From contig CAJTVB010000006.1 in NCBI GenBank assembly GCA_910579755.1, positions 1 to 64,000 of the forward strand: a stretch of 64,000 nt of DNA. Direction: 5' to 3'. The translations under genes and the position numbers were made by a program. Positions 25,348 through 33,485 of the stretch are shown here, in pieces (within the stretch, counting starts at the first letter, position 1; each line of letters starts with the position of its first letter). A model generated the notes under the pieces. The model did not search any database. It was not told the origin of the DNA and was given only the letters and a program-made list of their open reading frames with translations. This DNA comes from an uncultured Acetatifactor sp. (GTDB lineage: Bacteria > Bacillota > Clostridia > Lachnospirales > Lachnospiraceae).

Positions 25348-26043
25348 ATGCCGGTTTACCGTTTGAATGAAAATGTGATTTTTCCGGATCCCGTATTGGC
25401 AAGGGAGGACGGGCTTTTGGCGGTGGGAGGAGATTTGAGCCGGGAGCGGCTTCTGCTGGCTTACGCCCATGGGATTTTTCCCTGGTATGAGCCGGGGGAT
25501 GAAATTTTGTGGTGGTGTCCGAAGGAGCGGTTCGTGATCTTTCCCCGGGAAATTCACGTGTCCCGGTCCATGAACAAGTATATGAAAAAGCACGACCTCC
25601 GATTTCAGCTGAACCGGGATTTTGGGGATACCATGCACCGCTGCCGGGTAAAGAGAGAATTTGCGGAGGGCACCTGGATCTCCGACGAGATGGAAGAAGC
25701 TTACTGCCTGCTTCACCAGGCGGGGCATGCGGCCAGCCTGGAGGCTTACCAGGACGGACAACTGGCCGGAGGCCTTTACGGGGTGGTTCTGGGACGGTGC
25801 TTTTTCGGAGAAAGTATGTTTTCGGAGATGGAGAACGGCTCCAAGCTGGCCCTGATCGCCCTGGCCCGGCTGCTGGAGCAGAGAGGCTTTCTGTTTATTG
25901 ATTGTCAGTTTCATACGGAGCATCTGGAGAGCATGGGAGGCCGGTATATTTCCTGGGAGGAGTATGACGGAATGCTGCAGGAGGGCACGGGCAGGGGAGA
26001 GCGTTATAGACTGCCGGGGGTTGGCGGGCTGTGGAGTACCTGA
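25348..26043 (+). CDS. aat: Leucyl/phenylalanyl-tRNA--protein transferase
   Basis: This 231-residue enzyme adds Leu or Phe from aminoacyl-tRNA to proteins beginning with Arg or Lys, creating primary destabilising residues. Typical stretches are GLLAVGGDLSRERLLLAYAH, GIFPWYEPGDEILWW, CPKERFVIFP and FGESMFSEMENGSKLALIAL, with the closing CQFHTEHLESMGG. The ATG at 25348 follows GAGGAGG (25335-25341). It lies 49 bases after clpA, so substrate marking, recognition and unfolding are encoded in one operon. Aat is common in Proteobacteria and less expected in Clostridia. Confidence 0.92.
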   Translation: MPVYRLNENVIFPDPVLAREDGLLAVGGDLSRERLLLAYAHGIFPWYEPGDEILWWCPKERFVIFPREIHVSRSMNKYMKKHDLRFQLNRDFGDTMHRCRVKREFAEGTWISDEMEEAYCLLHQAGHAASLEAYQDGQLAGGLYGVVLGRCFFGESMFSEMENGSKLALIALARLLEQRGFLFIDCQFHTEHLESMGGRYISWEEYDGMLQEGTGRGERYRLPGVGGLWST

Positions 26044-26116
26044 CCAATTGCTGCCGTTTTGTCATGAACAGGAGAAAAACTGCTACAATGTAGGGAGAAG
26101 TTTTTTCGGAGCGTCT

Positions 26117-26740
26117 ATGAAGGGAGCAGTAAAAGTGTGGGGCCCCGATCCGGGAGGAAGGCTTTCGGCGGCGGTACTGCTGGGGGCGGCGGTATGCTGT
26201 CTGGCGATGATTGCGGTGCAGGTTTCCTGGATAGATTATGCCCGGCAGAGTCGGCGGGAGAGTGAAGCGGAAGGCAGCCGGGACAGTGAATCGGAAGGCA
26301 GCCGGGACAGTGAATCGGAAGGCGGCTGGATCAGCGGAAGTGGGGCAGGGAGTGCTCAGCCCGGGGCCGGCATCCCGGAGCCGGGAAGCGCTGATATGGG
26401 AGAGGCTGCGGCCCGGTATGCCCTCCGTTTTTTGGGAACTCCTTATGTGTGGGGCGGGGACAGCCTTACGGAAGGGGTGGACTGCTCGGGCTTTGTGATG
26501 AGCGTATATCAGTATTTTCAGATCAGCCTGCCCCGTTCGGCCAAGGAGGACAGGGAGGCAGGCTATGAGGTGGATGGGCTGGAAAACGCGCAGCCGGGGG
26601 ATCTGATCTGCTATGATAATCCGGAACATGTTGCGATTTACCTGGGCGAGGGCAGGATTGTCCACGCCACGCTTTCTGAAGGCGTATGCATTTCCGGGGT
26701 GGATTTTGGAGAGATCAGTACGGTGAGGAGGATCTTTTAA
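26117..26740 (+). CDS. NlpC/P60 cell-wall hydrolase, membrane-anchored
   Basis: This 207-residue protein has a membrane segment near residues 15-35 (LSAAVLLGAAVCCLAMIAVQ), a Ser/Glu/Gly-rich linker built from 24-bp DNA repeats (about residues 49-72) and an NlpC/P60 domain. The catalytic Cys is in DCSGFVMSVY (about 132), the His in PEHVAIYLGEG and the third polar residue is probably the His in IVHATLSEGV. It should cleave peptidoglycan stem peptides outside the membrane. The ATG at 26117 has GGAG 5 bases upstream. A TTGTCA/TACAAT pair at 26058-26089 with a 20-base gap may be its promoter. Confidence 0.82.
   Translation: MKGAVKVWGPDPGGRLSAAVLLGAAVCCLAMIAVQVSWIDYARQSRRESEAEGSRDSESEGSRDSESEGGWISGSGAGSAQPGAGIPEPGSADMGEAAARYALRFLGTPYVWGGDSLTEGVDCSGFVMSVYQYFQISLPRSAKEDREAGYEVDGLENAQPGDLICYDNPEHVAIYLGEGRIVHATLSEGVCISGVDFGEISTVRRIF
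26261..26332 (+). repeat. Three tandem 24-bp repeats inside the NlpC/P60 linker
   Basis: Units begin at AGTGAA at 26261, 26285 and 26309. Units 1 and 2 differ by one base (AAGC/AATC) and the third diverges at its end. Each encodes an eight-residue Ser-Glu-x-Glu-Gly-Ser-Arg-Asp-like unit, so copy-number change would alter linker length without frameshift. Confidence 0.85.
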
Positions 26741-26795
26741 GGATAACAGTTGGACGAAGGCAGATCAGAGAAAAGAGAATTTGGAGGGCTCATTA

Positions 26796-26834
26796 GAAAA
26801 ACGGCCCCGGGAGTCAAATCCGGGGCCGTCGGCA
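26796..26834. terminator. Bidirectional intrinsic terminator
   Basis: ACGGCCCCGG (26801-26810) and CCGGGGCCGT (26820-26829) form a perfect 10-bp stem. On the minus strand the stem is followed by TTTTTCT, ending the LRR gene. On the plus strand it is followed by CGGCATTTATT. Confidence 0.8.
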
Positions 26835-26835
26835 T

Positions 26836-28743
26836 TTATTCTTCAGTGCTTACCTGGATCCCGCTGTCTTCCGAGACGCCTTCCAGGATCGTGTTTTTTC
26901 CACACCAGACCATCTGAAAATCCGGCAGGGCTTCCAGAGGCTTTAAGCTGGTAACGCTGTTGTCCGTGATCTCCAGGTACTGGAGAAGAGGAAGGTTTTC
27001 CACGAAGTCCAGACTGTCTATCCGGTCAGACCGCAGCTGCAGTACGATCAGAGAAGGGAAGCAGCGAAACAGTTCATAGTGCTCGGAGAGATATATCTTG
27101 TCCCCGTTGTTGTGCGAGGGGTCTCTCAAGATCGAAATATCATTCATGGACAGCTCCTCCAGCGTGGTGTTGGTGGGAATTTTGTCAAAATCCATGCCCA
27201 CCTGACAGTTGTCCAGGCTGAGGCGGCGCAGGGTGGGTATGCCAAAGATTTCTTCCACATTGCCGAATATGGAGGTGCCGCCCAGATCCAGGGTATCCAG
27301 CTTGGAAAGCCGGGTCAGAGGCTCCAGGGAATCCACATAAGAGGAAAAATCATTGATATACAATGCGGTAAGCTCCTGCATGGAGGCCAGCGCTTCCAGC
27401 TCCCATCCGGAACATTCCTCCAGCTGAAGGGTGGTTACGTTCACGGCATCCTTCAGAGGAGAAAGGTCGCCGGCATGCTTTACGGAAAGCTCCTTCAGGG
27501 AGGCCAGCTTTTGGAAGGAGGGCAGAGTGCTGTTTGATTTCATATGCAGGGCCAGTGTGGTCAGCTGGGTCAGTTCTCCTACGGAAGAATAATCATCCAG
27601 CAGGTTATTGTCGATGAGGCTTAGAGCCGTAAGGTTGGGGCAGTCCGTCAGGGCGTCCACATTGGAGATCTGACTGTCCTCCACATATAGACTGGTCAGA
27701 TCCGGCATGGAGCTGATAAAGTCTATGGTTTTGAGCTGGGAGGACTGCAGGGACAGGGAACGAAGCCAGCCCAGCGACAGCAGGGGACTGTAATCTGTTA
27801 AGCGGTTGCAACCCAAAAGGCTCAGTCCTTCCAGAAATGGCAGGTTTTCCAGGGCGGAAATATCTTCCAGGAAGTCGTATTCTACCGTCAGATACTGAAG
27901 GCTGGAGAAAGCCTCGATGCCGTCCAGGGAATGCTCAAAAATAGAATCCGTAATGCTGAGACTTAAAATGTTTTCCGGGTTGGGAATGATTTTCAAAAGA
28001 TCCGAAAGATTATTCTCTACATGGATCCACTGCAGATGCTCCAGTCCGTCCAGATCGCCCCAGGACAGATCATCGTCCAGCCAGATTCCCTCCAGACCGG
28101 TAAAGCAGGCCAGATCGGACAGCTCCATTCCGATGGTATTGGAAAAGGTGAGGTACTGGTATTCCTCCTGGTCTCTCAGAAGATAATAGATATGGTGATC
28201 CTCCTTGCTGATTTCGAGAGCTGTTAAGCTGTCATATTCCTCCGGGGTGATGGTGTCGTAGCTTTTGCCGAAGATAACCGAGGCCAGCTCCTGAAAGAAG
28301 GAGGACCGGGGAAGTTTGGTTCCGGCGGCAGGCTTTGCATGGCTCGGAGATTCACTTTCCTGGATATCCTCCTGAGCGCGGTCCCGAGAGGAGGCGGGCT
28401 GTTCTGAGCGGTGGGACTGGGCAGGGGCATCGGAGGAGATGAGTCCTTCAAACAGAGCCCTCAGATCTGACATGGCAAAGCTGATCATGACTCCCACCGC
28501 AATCACCACGCAGAAGCTGATACACGCCACGGCGATCTTGACGCCCGCGCCTCCGGATTTTTTTTGCTGGCCGGAGGGCTGATTGGAGCCGGATGCCTGG
28601 GAGGAAGCCGTCTGCTGGCTCTGCCAGGTCTGGGAGCTGTTCTGTTCCCGTACATAGTATCCGCAGTCCTTGCAGGTCATCCTGCCGTTTACATTCTTCA
28701 GTTTTGTGCCGCACATGGGGCACTTCATTTTTTCTGCAGCCAT
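26836..28743 (-). CDS. Zinc-ribbon, single-span membrane protein with extracellular leucine-rich repeats
   Basis: This is a 635-residue protein. The N-terminus is a zinc ribbon (CPMCG at 8-12 and CKDCG at 24-28), then a Ser/Gln-rich linker, one membrane span (about 69-91, VKIAVACISFCVVIAVGVMI) and a Ser/Glu-rich linker. A large C-terminal domain of about 15 degenerate leucine-rich repeats follows (for example LTALSLIDNNLLDDYSSVG and LDTLDLGGTSIFG). The ribbon faces the cytoplasm and the repeats lie outside, by the positive-inside rule. LRR domains bind proteins; the partner is unknown. The combination is common in Lachnospiraceae but undescribed. It is a single-gene unit. Confidence 0.65.
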   Translation of the reverse strand: MAAEKMKCPMCGTKLKNVNGRMTCKDCGYYVREQNSSQTWQSQQTASSQASGSNQPSGQQKKSGGAGVKIAVACISFCVVIAVGVMISFAMSDLRALFEGLISSDAPAQSHRSEQPASSRDRAQEDIQESESPSHAKPAAGTKLPRSSFFQELASVIFGKSYDTITPEEYDSLTALEISKEDHHIYYLLRDQEEYQYLTFSNTIGMELSDLACFTGLEGIWLDDDLSWGDLDGLEHLQWIHVENNLSDLLKIIPNPENILSLSITDSIFEHSLDGIEAFSSLQYLTVEYDFLEDISALENLPFLEGLSLLGCNRLTDYSPLLSLGWLRSLSLQSSQLKTIDFISSMPDLTSLYVEDSQISNVDALTDCPNLTALSLIDNNLLDDYSSVGELTQLTTLALHMKSNSTLPSFQKLASLKELSVKHAGDLSPLKDAVNVTTLQLEECSGWELEALASMQELTALYINDFSSYVDSLEPLTRLSKLDTLDLGGTSIFGNVEEIFGIPTLRRLSLDNCQVGMDFDKIPTNTTLEELSMNDISILRDPSHNNGDKIYLSEHYELFRCFPSLIVLQLRSDRIDSLDFVENLPLLQYLEITDNSVTSLKPLEALPDFQMVWCGKNTILEGVSEDSGIQVSTEE

Positions 28744-28843
28744 ATTTTTTCGTCCCTTTCTTTATGTATGGCGTCTGGAAGGTTTTAGTATATTTTTATT
28801 ATACAGAGAAAAGGCGGATATTTCAAGCCGCGGAAAGTTTCCG

Positions 28844-28872
28844 TTGTGAAAATCCGGGGAGAAGGATATAAT
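28844..28872 (+). promoter_or_regulatory. Promoter of the DUF2264 gene
   Basis: TTGTGA (28844-28849), a 17-bp spacer and TATAAT (28867-28872) lie 63 bases before the start codon at 28936. Confidence 0.7.
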
Positions 28873-28935
28873 AGAGACAGCTACATATTATTAAAACAGA
28901 TCATAAGATACGTTCCATGATCCATGGGGGAAACT

Positions 28936-30990
28936 ATGAAATTTATTCCCAAAACATTGGACTTTGAGAAAAGTCCGTATACCGGTCTTACCAGGGAGAG
29001 CTGGCTGGAGGCCGGAGCTTATATGCTGGAGGGTATATTCCGCAATATAAAGGCTTTCGAACAGCCGGTGGTAATGCCCAGAAAGGAAACCAGGATTACA
29101 TATCCCCATCTGCAGGATCCCCCGGAAGCACAAAAGATTCAGCGCTCGGCGGAGGTGTTTGAGGGGCTGGCCCGTTCTTTTTTTATCGCCGCACCAATGA
29201 TTTCCAGCCTTCCGACGCTGGAGATCTGCGGATATTCCATGGCGCAGTATTATAAGAGCCATGTGCTGCGGGTGTGTACCAGGGGGGATGAGCTCTATGT
29301 GGGGACTTATGAGGACCAGCAGGCTGTGGCGGGCGGCCTGGATCCCTTTCGGACATTCCAGCAGACGGTGGAGACCTGTGCCCTGGTAATTTGTCTATGG
29401 GTTTGCAGGGAGCAGATTTGGGATACCTATACCCGGCAGGAGAAAGATACCATCGCGGCCTTTCTGGAATCCTACGCCCATGCCGGCACGGTGCCTCAGA
29501 ACTGGCGTCTGTTCAATATGCTGGATATGGCTTTTCTGTATATGGAGGGATATCCCATTCAAAAGGATGTGATGCGGGACCACGCTCAGGCCATATTAAA
29601 CTATTATGTAGGAGACGGCTGGTATCGGGACGGTCATTCCTTTGACTATTATTCCTGCTGGGCCTTTAATGTGTATGCCCCCATCTGGAATCTCTGGTAT
29701 GGTTATGAAAACGAACCCTGGCTGGCACAGCGGTTTGAGGAACAGTCCAATGCGCTTATGGAGACCTATGGCGATTTCTTTGACCGGGATGGCTGGACCA
29801 ATATGTGGGGCCGCAGCAATATTTACCGGAATGCGGCGGCCAGCGCTTTTGAGGGAAATCTGCTGCTGAAAAATTCCGCTGCCGATCCGGGCAGGGCGAG
29901 AAGGATCGCGTCAGGATCGCTGATGCAGTTTTTAGGCAGAGAGGATTTCCTGTATCAGGGGGTGCCCGCCCTGGGCTTTTACGGACAGTTTTCCCCCCTG
30001 GTCCAGGGCTATTCCTGCGCGGAATCGCCCTTTTGGCTGGGCAAGGCATTCCTGTGTCTGCACCTGCCGGCGGAGCATCCCTTCTGGACGGCCCGGGAGA
30101 ACAATGGCACATGGGAGCGGCTGGGTGAGGGAGAGGTAAAGGTTACGGCGCTGGACGGTCCGGCGCTGTGTTTTTCCAATCATGAAAAAAGCGGGGAGAC
30201 GATCCTGCGCACCGGAAAGGTGGTAAAGCACCCGGGTGATCTTCACGGCATGTGGAATTATTCCAAGCTGTGCTATAATACGAAATATCCCTGGGAATCT
30301 TCGCCGGCGCCGGAGGTGGAGGCCCAGCAGTATGTGCTGCGGGATATCACCACAGGCGGACTGTCCCGGGCCAATGTGACCTTCTGGCAGGGACAAAGAG
30401 ACGGCGTGTTGTACCGCAGGCAGTTCTTTAACTATAATCTGGAGACCGAGTGTCATTGGCTTCAAGCTGTTAATCTGGCGGATATGCCGGTGCCCTGGGG
30501 CATTCTGAGAGTGGATAAGCTTAAGCTTCACCGCTGTCCCGCGGGGCTGACTCTGGGGGCCTATGGTTTTCCGGATAACGGAACTTGTATCACGGAGAAA
30601 ACCCTGGGAGAGGCAAAGTCGGTGATCCTGAAGGGCCGGGATGCCGTGGGATGTGAAAAGCAGCTGGCTATGACTATTTATGACGGTTGGAAGGAATTAA
30701 AGCTCATTCACAGTACAGGAACCAATCCGGATTCCGCAAAGTCCATCATAGTCTACGGGGAGACGGAGCGGAAAAAGCAGTATGGTTATGAGCCGTACAT
30801 TCTGATTTCTCAGGTAATCACCAAGGAAAGCCATGAGGACTTTTCGGAGGAGGAGCTGTTTCCGCTGGAAAGTGTGGAATATACGGATCCGGAGGGCTGC
30901 GGGGGCTATGGTCCTGTGATTCTGAGACTGAAGGACGGAAGCGTAAGACACGTGGAATTTGAAGGACTGGAGGGAAAAATGATGCTGTAG
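28936..30990 (+). CDS. DUF2264 protein, probable glycan-degrading enzyme
   Basis: This 684-residue cytoplasmic protein matches the DUF2264 family in its opening (PYTGLTRESWLEAGAYMLEG), EVFEGLARSFFIAAPMI, NWRLFNMLDMAFLYMEGYPI and the segment GWYRDGHSFDYYSCWAFNVY (about 233-252), which suggests an (alpha/alpha) barrel. Some DUF2264 members have been assigned as beta-glucuronidase-type glycoside hydrolases (GH154). I recall this association but cannot verify the active-site residues here. The ATG at 28936 follows GGGGGA; the in-frame ATG at 28924 has no ribosome binding site. It is a single-gene unit with its own promoter. Confidence 0.65.
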   Translation: MKFIPKTLDFEKSPYTGLTRESWLEAGAYMLEGIFRNIKAFEQPVVMPRKETRITYPHLQDPPEAQKIQRSAEVFEGLARSFFIAAPMISSLPTLEICGYSMAQYYKSHVLRVCTRGDELYVGTYEDQQAVAGGLDPFRTFQQTVETCALVICLWVCREQIWDTYTRQEKDTIAAFLESYAHAGTVPQNWRLFNMLDMAFLYMEGYPIQKDVMRDHAQAILNYYVGDGWYRDGHSFDYYSCWAFNVYAPIWNLWYGYENEPWLAQRFEEQSNALMETYGDFFDRDGWTNMWGRSNIYRNAAASAFEGNLLLKNSAADPGRARRIASGSLMQFLGREDFLYQGVPALGFYGQFSPLVQGYSCAESPFWLGKAFLCLHLPAEHPFWTARENNGTWERLGEGEVKVTALDGPALCFSNHEKSGETILRTGKVVKHPGDLHGMWNYSKLCYNTKYPWESSPAPEVEAQQYVLRDITTGGLSRANVTFWQGQRDGVLYRRQFFNYNLETECHWLQAVNLADMPVPWGILRVDKLKLHRCPAGLTLGAYGFPDNGTCITEKTLGEAKSVILKGRDAVGCEKQLAMTIYDGWKELKLIHSTGTNPDSAKSIIVYGETERKKQYGYEPYILISQVITKESHEDFSEEELFPLESVEYTDPEGCGGYGPVILRLKDGSVRHVEFEGLEGKMML

Positions 30991-31130
30991 AGGCATTTTT
31001 TCAGGGCCTGGGGAGCGAAAAGTAATAATTTGTCAAATAAAATGAGAAAAAACAGTGGAAAAAGTAAAAGTAATCTGTATAATAGAAGTTAACGGCAGAA
31101 ACATGACAAGTTCATGACAGGAGGAGAAAA

Positions 31131-32873
31131 ATGAGCGAAGGAAGAAATGGTGATCTGGTGCACAACAGCGCCGGGAAAAAGCAGGTAAACCTGTTCAGGG
31201 GGATACAGGCGAAAATTATTTATCTGGTAATTGCGACGGTGGTTCTTTCAGTGACGGCAGCCGTGATTGTGGGAATTATAGCATTCAGGTCAGCCCTCAC
31301 TGACATGGTGGAAAACAATATGCTTTCCGTGGCCAAGGCCTATGGGGAAAACCTGCGGAACACCCTGTATCTGAACGGACAGGAAATGTTGGATACCGAT
31401 TCATTGTCTCAGCTGCTGGGCAGTGTGACAATAGAAGGCGTGGACGGCAGCTACTGCTATGTGGTAGATGAGAATGGTGTTATGCTCATGCATCCCAATG
31501 CCGCAATGGTGGGGCAGACAGTGACAGATAACGTTGTAATAAGCAAGCTGGTGTCTCAGCTGCGCCAGGGGGTGATCGCGGCACCCGGAGTGGAAACCTA
31601 TGAGTTTGAAGGGGAGGAAAAGATTGCCAGCTACTATGTGCTGTCCAACGGACAGGGGATTCTGGCCATGTCGGCGGACAGGAACGAAGCTTTGAAGGCT
31701 ATCAATGACTTTATCTTCCAATGTGTCATTGCTGCTGTGGTAGCGCTGGTGGCGCTGGCGCTGGTGGGAGCTTTTATCGCCAGATCCATTGCGCGGCCTA
31801 TCAAACAGCTGACAGAGGTCATCGATCAGAATGCTTCCTTTGACTTTACTGAAAATATGGCAAGTAAAACTCTTTCCAGAGGAAAGGACGAGACGGCTGT
31901 TATGAGCAGCGCCTTGGATGCCATGCGCGGAAATCTGGTCAATATGGTGTCTCAGCTGGCAGATACGGCTGACCGGCTGAAAAATAATGCGGACGGACTG
32001 CAGGGCATTGTGGAGGAGCTGAACAGCAATTCCTGTGACAACTCTGCCACCAGCGAGGAGCTTGCCGCCAGCATGGAAGAGACCTCTGCCACCACCCAGA
32101 TCATCGATGAGAGGATGGCTGATATCAACGAAAACGCCAAGAGGATCAGCGAGCTCACCGGAGAGGGCGAGAGGAATGCAAGAACCATTATCGGCAAGGC
32201 GGAGGGCCTGAAGAAAAACACGGAAGAGGCCAACAGCAAGACCAAGGAGATCTATGCCAAGGTTAAGAGAGAATCCGACATAGCCATTGAGAAGGCAAAA
32301 CAGATTGAGCGGATCAATGCGCTGACCGAAGCCATTGCCGCCATTGCCAGTCAGACAGAGCTGCTTTCCCTGAATGCTTCCATCGAGGCCGCCAGGGCCG
32401 GTGAGGCGGGAAGAGGCTTTGCTGTTGTGGCAGGTGAGATCGGAAGTCTGGCTTCTCAGTCCACCGAGACTGCCAGCAATATTTCTTCCATTGTGGCCAG
32501 CGTGAAGGATGCCGCCGAGAGCATGGAGGACTGCCTGCGCCAGATGATTACCTTTATGGAAGAGACGGTCATTGTGGATTACGAGACCTTTATCAATGTC
32601 AGCGAGGAATACAGCGCCGACACCAGAGGCTTCTCTGACAGTCTGCAGACCATCAGCGAATCCATTTCCCAGCTGGAAGAGAGCATTACGGATATTGCCA
32701 ATTCCGTGCAGGGCATCAACAGCACCGTAAATGAGGCAGCCATCAGCATCAACGACATTGCCACCAAGGCTACAGATATGGTGGGATTTGCCGGAGATAC
32801 AGGAGCCAAGGCCGAGGACAATGCTGAGTTTGCGAGACAGCTGGAGGAGATTGTAAGAAAATTCAAGATTTAA
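31131..32873 (+). CDS. Methyl-accepting chemotaxis protein
   Basis: This 580-residue chemoreceptor has a first span (about 28-52), an extracellular Cache-like sensor (53-195, with YCYVVDENGVMLMHPNAAMV), a second span (about 196-217) and a HAMP domain. The signalling domain tip is EAIAAIASQTELLSLNASIEAARAGEAGRGFAVVAGEIGSLA (about 398-439), highly conserved. It sends signals to CheA/CheW. The last residues (EEIVRKFKI) lack a CheR-binding pentapeptide. No chemotaxis genes adjoin. A -10 box (TATAAT, 31078-31083) lies 48 bases upstream of the start, with a weak -35; GGAGG precedes the ATG. Confidence 0.9.
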   Translation: MSEGRNGDLVHNSAGKKQVNLFRGIQAKIIYLVIATVVLSVTAAVIVGIIAFRSALTDMVENNMLSVAKAYGENLRNTLYLNGQEMLDTDSLSQLLGSVTIEGVDGSYCYVVDENGVMLMHPNAAMVGQTVTDNVVISKLVSQLRQGVIAAPGVETYEFEGEEKIASYYVLSNGQGILAMSADRNEALKAINDFIFQCVIAAVVALVALALVGAFIARSIARPIKQLTEVIDQNASFDFTENMASKTLSRGKDETAVMSSALDAMRGNLVNMVSQLADTADRLKNNADGLQGIVEELNSNSCDNSATSEELAASMEETSATTQIIDERMADINENAKRISELTGEGERNARTIIGKAEGLKKNTEEANSKTKEIYAKVKRESDIAIEKAKQIERINALTEAIAAIASQTELLSLNASIEAARAGEAGRGFAVVAGEIGSLASQSTETASNISSIVASVKDAAESMEDCLRQMITFMEETVIVDYETFINVSEEYSADTRGFSDSLQTISESISQLEESITDIANSVQGINSTVNEAAISINDIATKATDMVGFAGDTGAKAEDNAEFARQLEEIVRKFKI

Positions 32874-32908
32874 GGAATCTTGATTATAGCGGGAATGAAA
32901 TGGCAGAT

Positions 32909-32948
32909 AAAACGGCCGGAAGAGCATAAGAGTTCTTCCGGCCGTTTT
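32909..32948 (+). terminator. Strong intrinsic terminator after the chemoreceptor gene
   Basis: AAAACGGCCGGAAGA and TCTTCCGGCCGTTTT form a perfect 15-bp stem with a 10-base loop; the right arm ends in TTTT. It isolates the fatty acid cluster from upstream transcription. Confidence 0.85.
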
Positions 32949-32985
32949 ACATTATAGGAAAGCATTTATTTTTCATAAAAAGTGG

Positions 32986-33014
32986 TTGACAAGGAATGAG
33001 AAGCATAGTAATAT
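32986..33014 (+). promoter_or_regulatory. Promoter of the fatty acid synthesis cluster
   Basis: TTGACA (32986-32991) and TAATAT (33009-33014) with a 17-bp spacer lie just before the FabT-type operators, about 105 bases from acpP. Confidence 0.75.
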
Positions 33015-33027
33015 ACTGCTCAAATAG

Positions 33028-33092
33028 TTTGACAGTCAAAATATTTGAAACTCAAACAAATAGACTATCAAACTATCAAACATAGTATCAAA
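33028..33092 (+). promoter_or_regulatory. FabT-type operators and half-site repeats before acpP
   Basis: TTTGACAGTCAAA (33028-33040) and TTTGAAACTCAAA (33044-33056) both match TTTGAnnnTCAAA and lie 16 bp apart centre to centre, directly downstream of the -10 box. Three further half-sites TATCAAA follow at 33066, 33074 and 33086. The dyads resemble the sites of FabT, the MarR-family repressor of Gram-positive fatty acid synthesis. The likely regulator is the MarR gene at 40870 at the end of this cluster. Confidence 0.75.
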
Positions 33093-33118
33093 AACCATAA
33101 AAGAAGAGGAGAGCAATC

Positions 33119-33352
33119 ATGTTTGAGAGAGTCAAGGCGATTATCGAAGAAAAATTGAATGCGGACGGAGAGACTATTACAGAGAGCACAGATTTTAAGG
33201 AAGATCTGAATGCGGATTCCCTGGATCTGTTTGAGATGGTCATGGCACTGGAGGATGAGTTCCAGGTGGAGATTCCCTCAGAGGATCTGGAAAGGCTGTC
33301 CACTGTGGGGGATGTGCTGGAGTATCTGGAGGAGAAGTGTAAGGCCGTATAA
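33119..33352 (+). CDS. acpP: Acyl carrier protein
   Basis: This 77-residue acidic protein carries the phosphopantetheine attachment Ser in NADSLDLFEMV (Ser about 36, DSL motif). It holds growing acyl chains as thioesters during fatty acid synthesis. GGAG lies before the ATG. It is the first gene of the cluster, directly behind FabT-type operators, 133 bases before fabK. Confidence 0.93.
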   Translation: MFERVKAIIEEKLNADGETITESTDFKEDLNADSLDLFEMVMALEDEFQVEIPSEDLERLSTVGDVLEYLEEKCKAV

Positions 33353-33485
33353 ATTTTGAGACGAGGACGGCAGGTCTGGAAACCGAGACCGGCATTACGG
33401 TACGAAAGCAGGCACAGCCGGGCGTGGAGCAGAAAATGATACGACAGGGGATGGACATGGGCATGAGATATAAGGAGGGGTGGAT

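Noticed and set aside
26261..26332. Repeats considered as a CRISPR remnant
   Set aside because: The units are directly contiguous without spacers and lie in frame within a gene.
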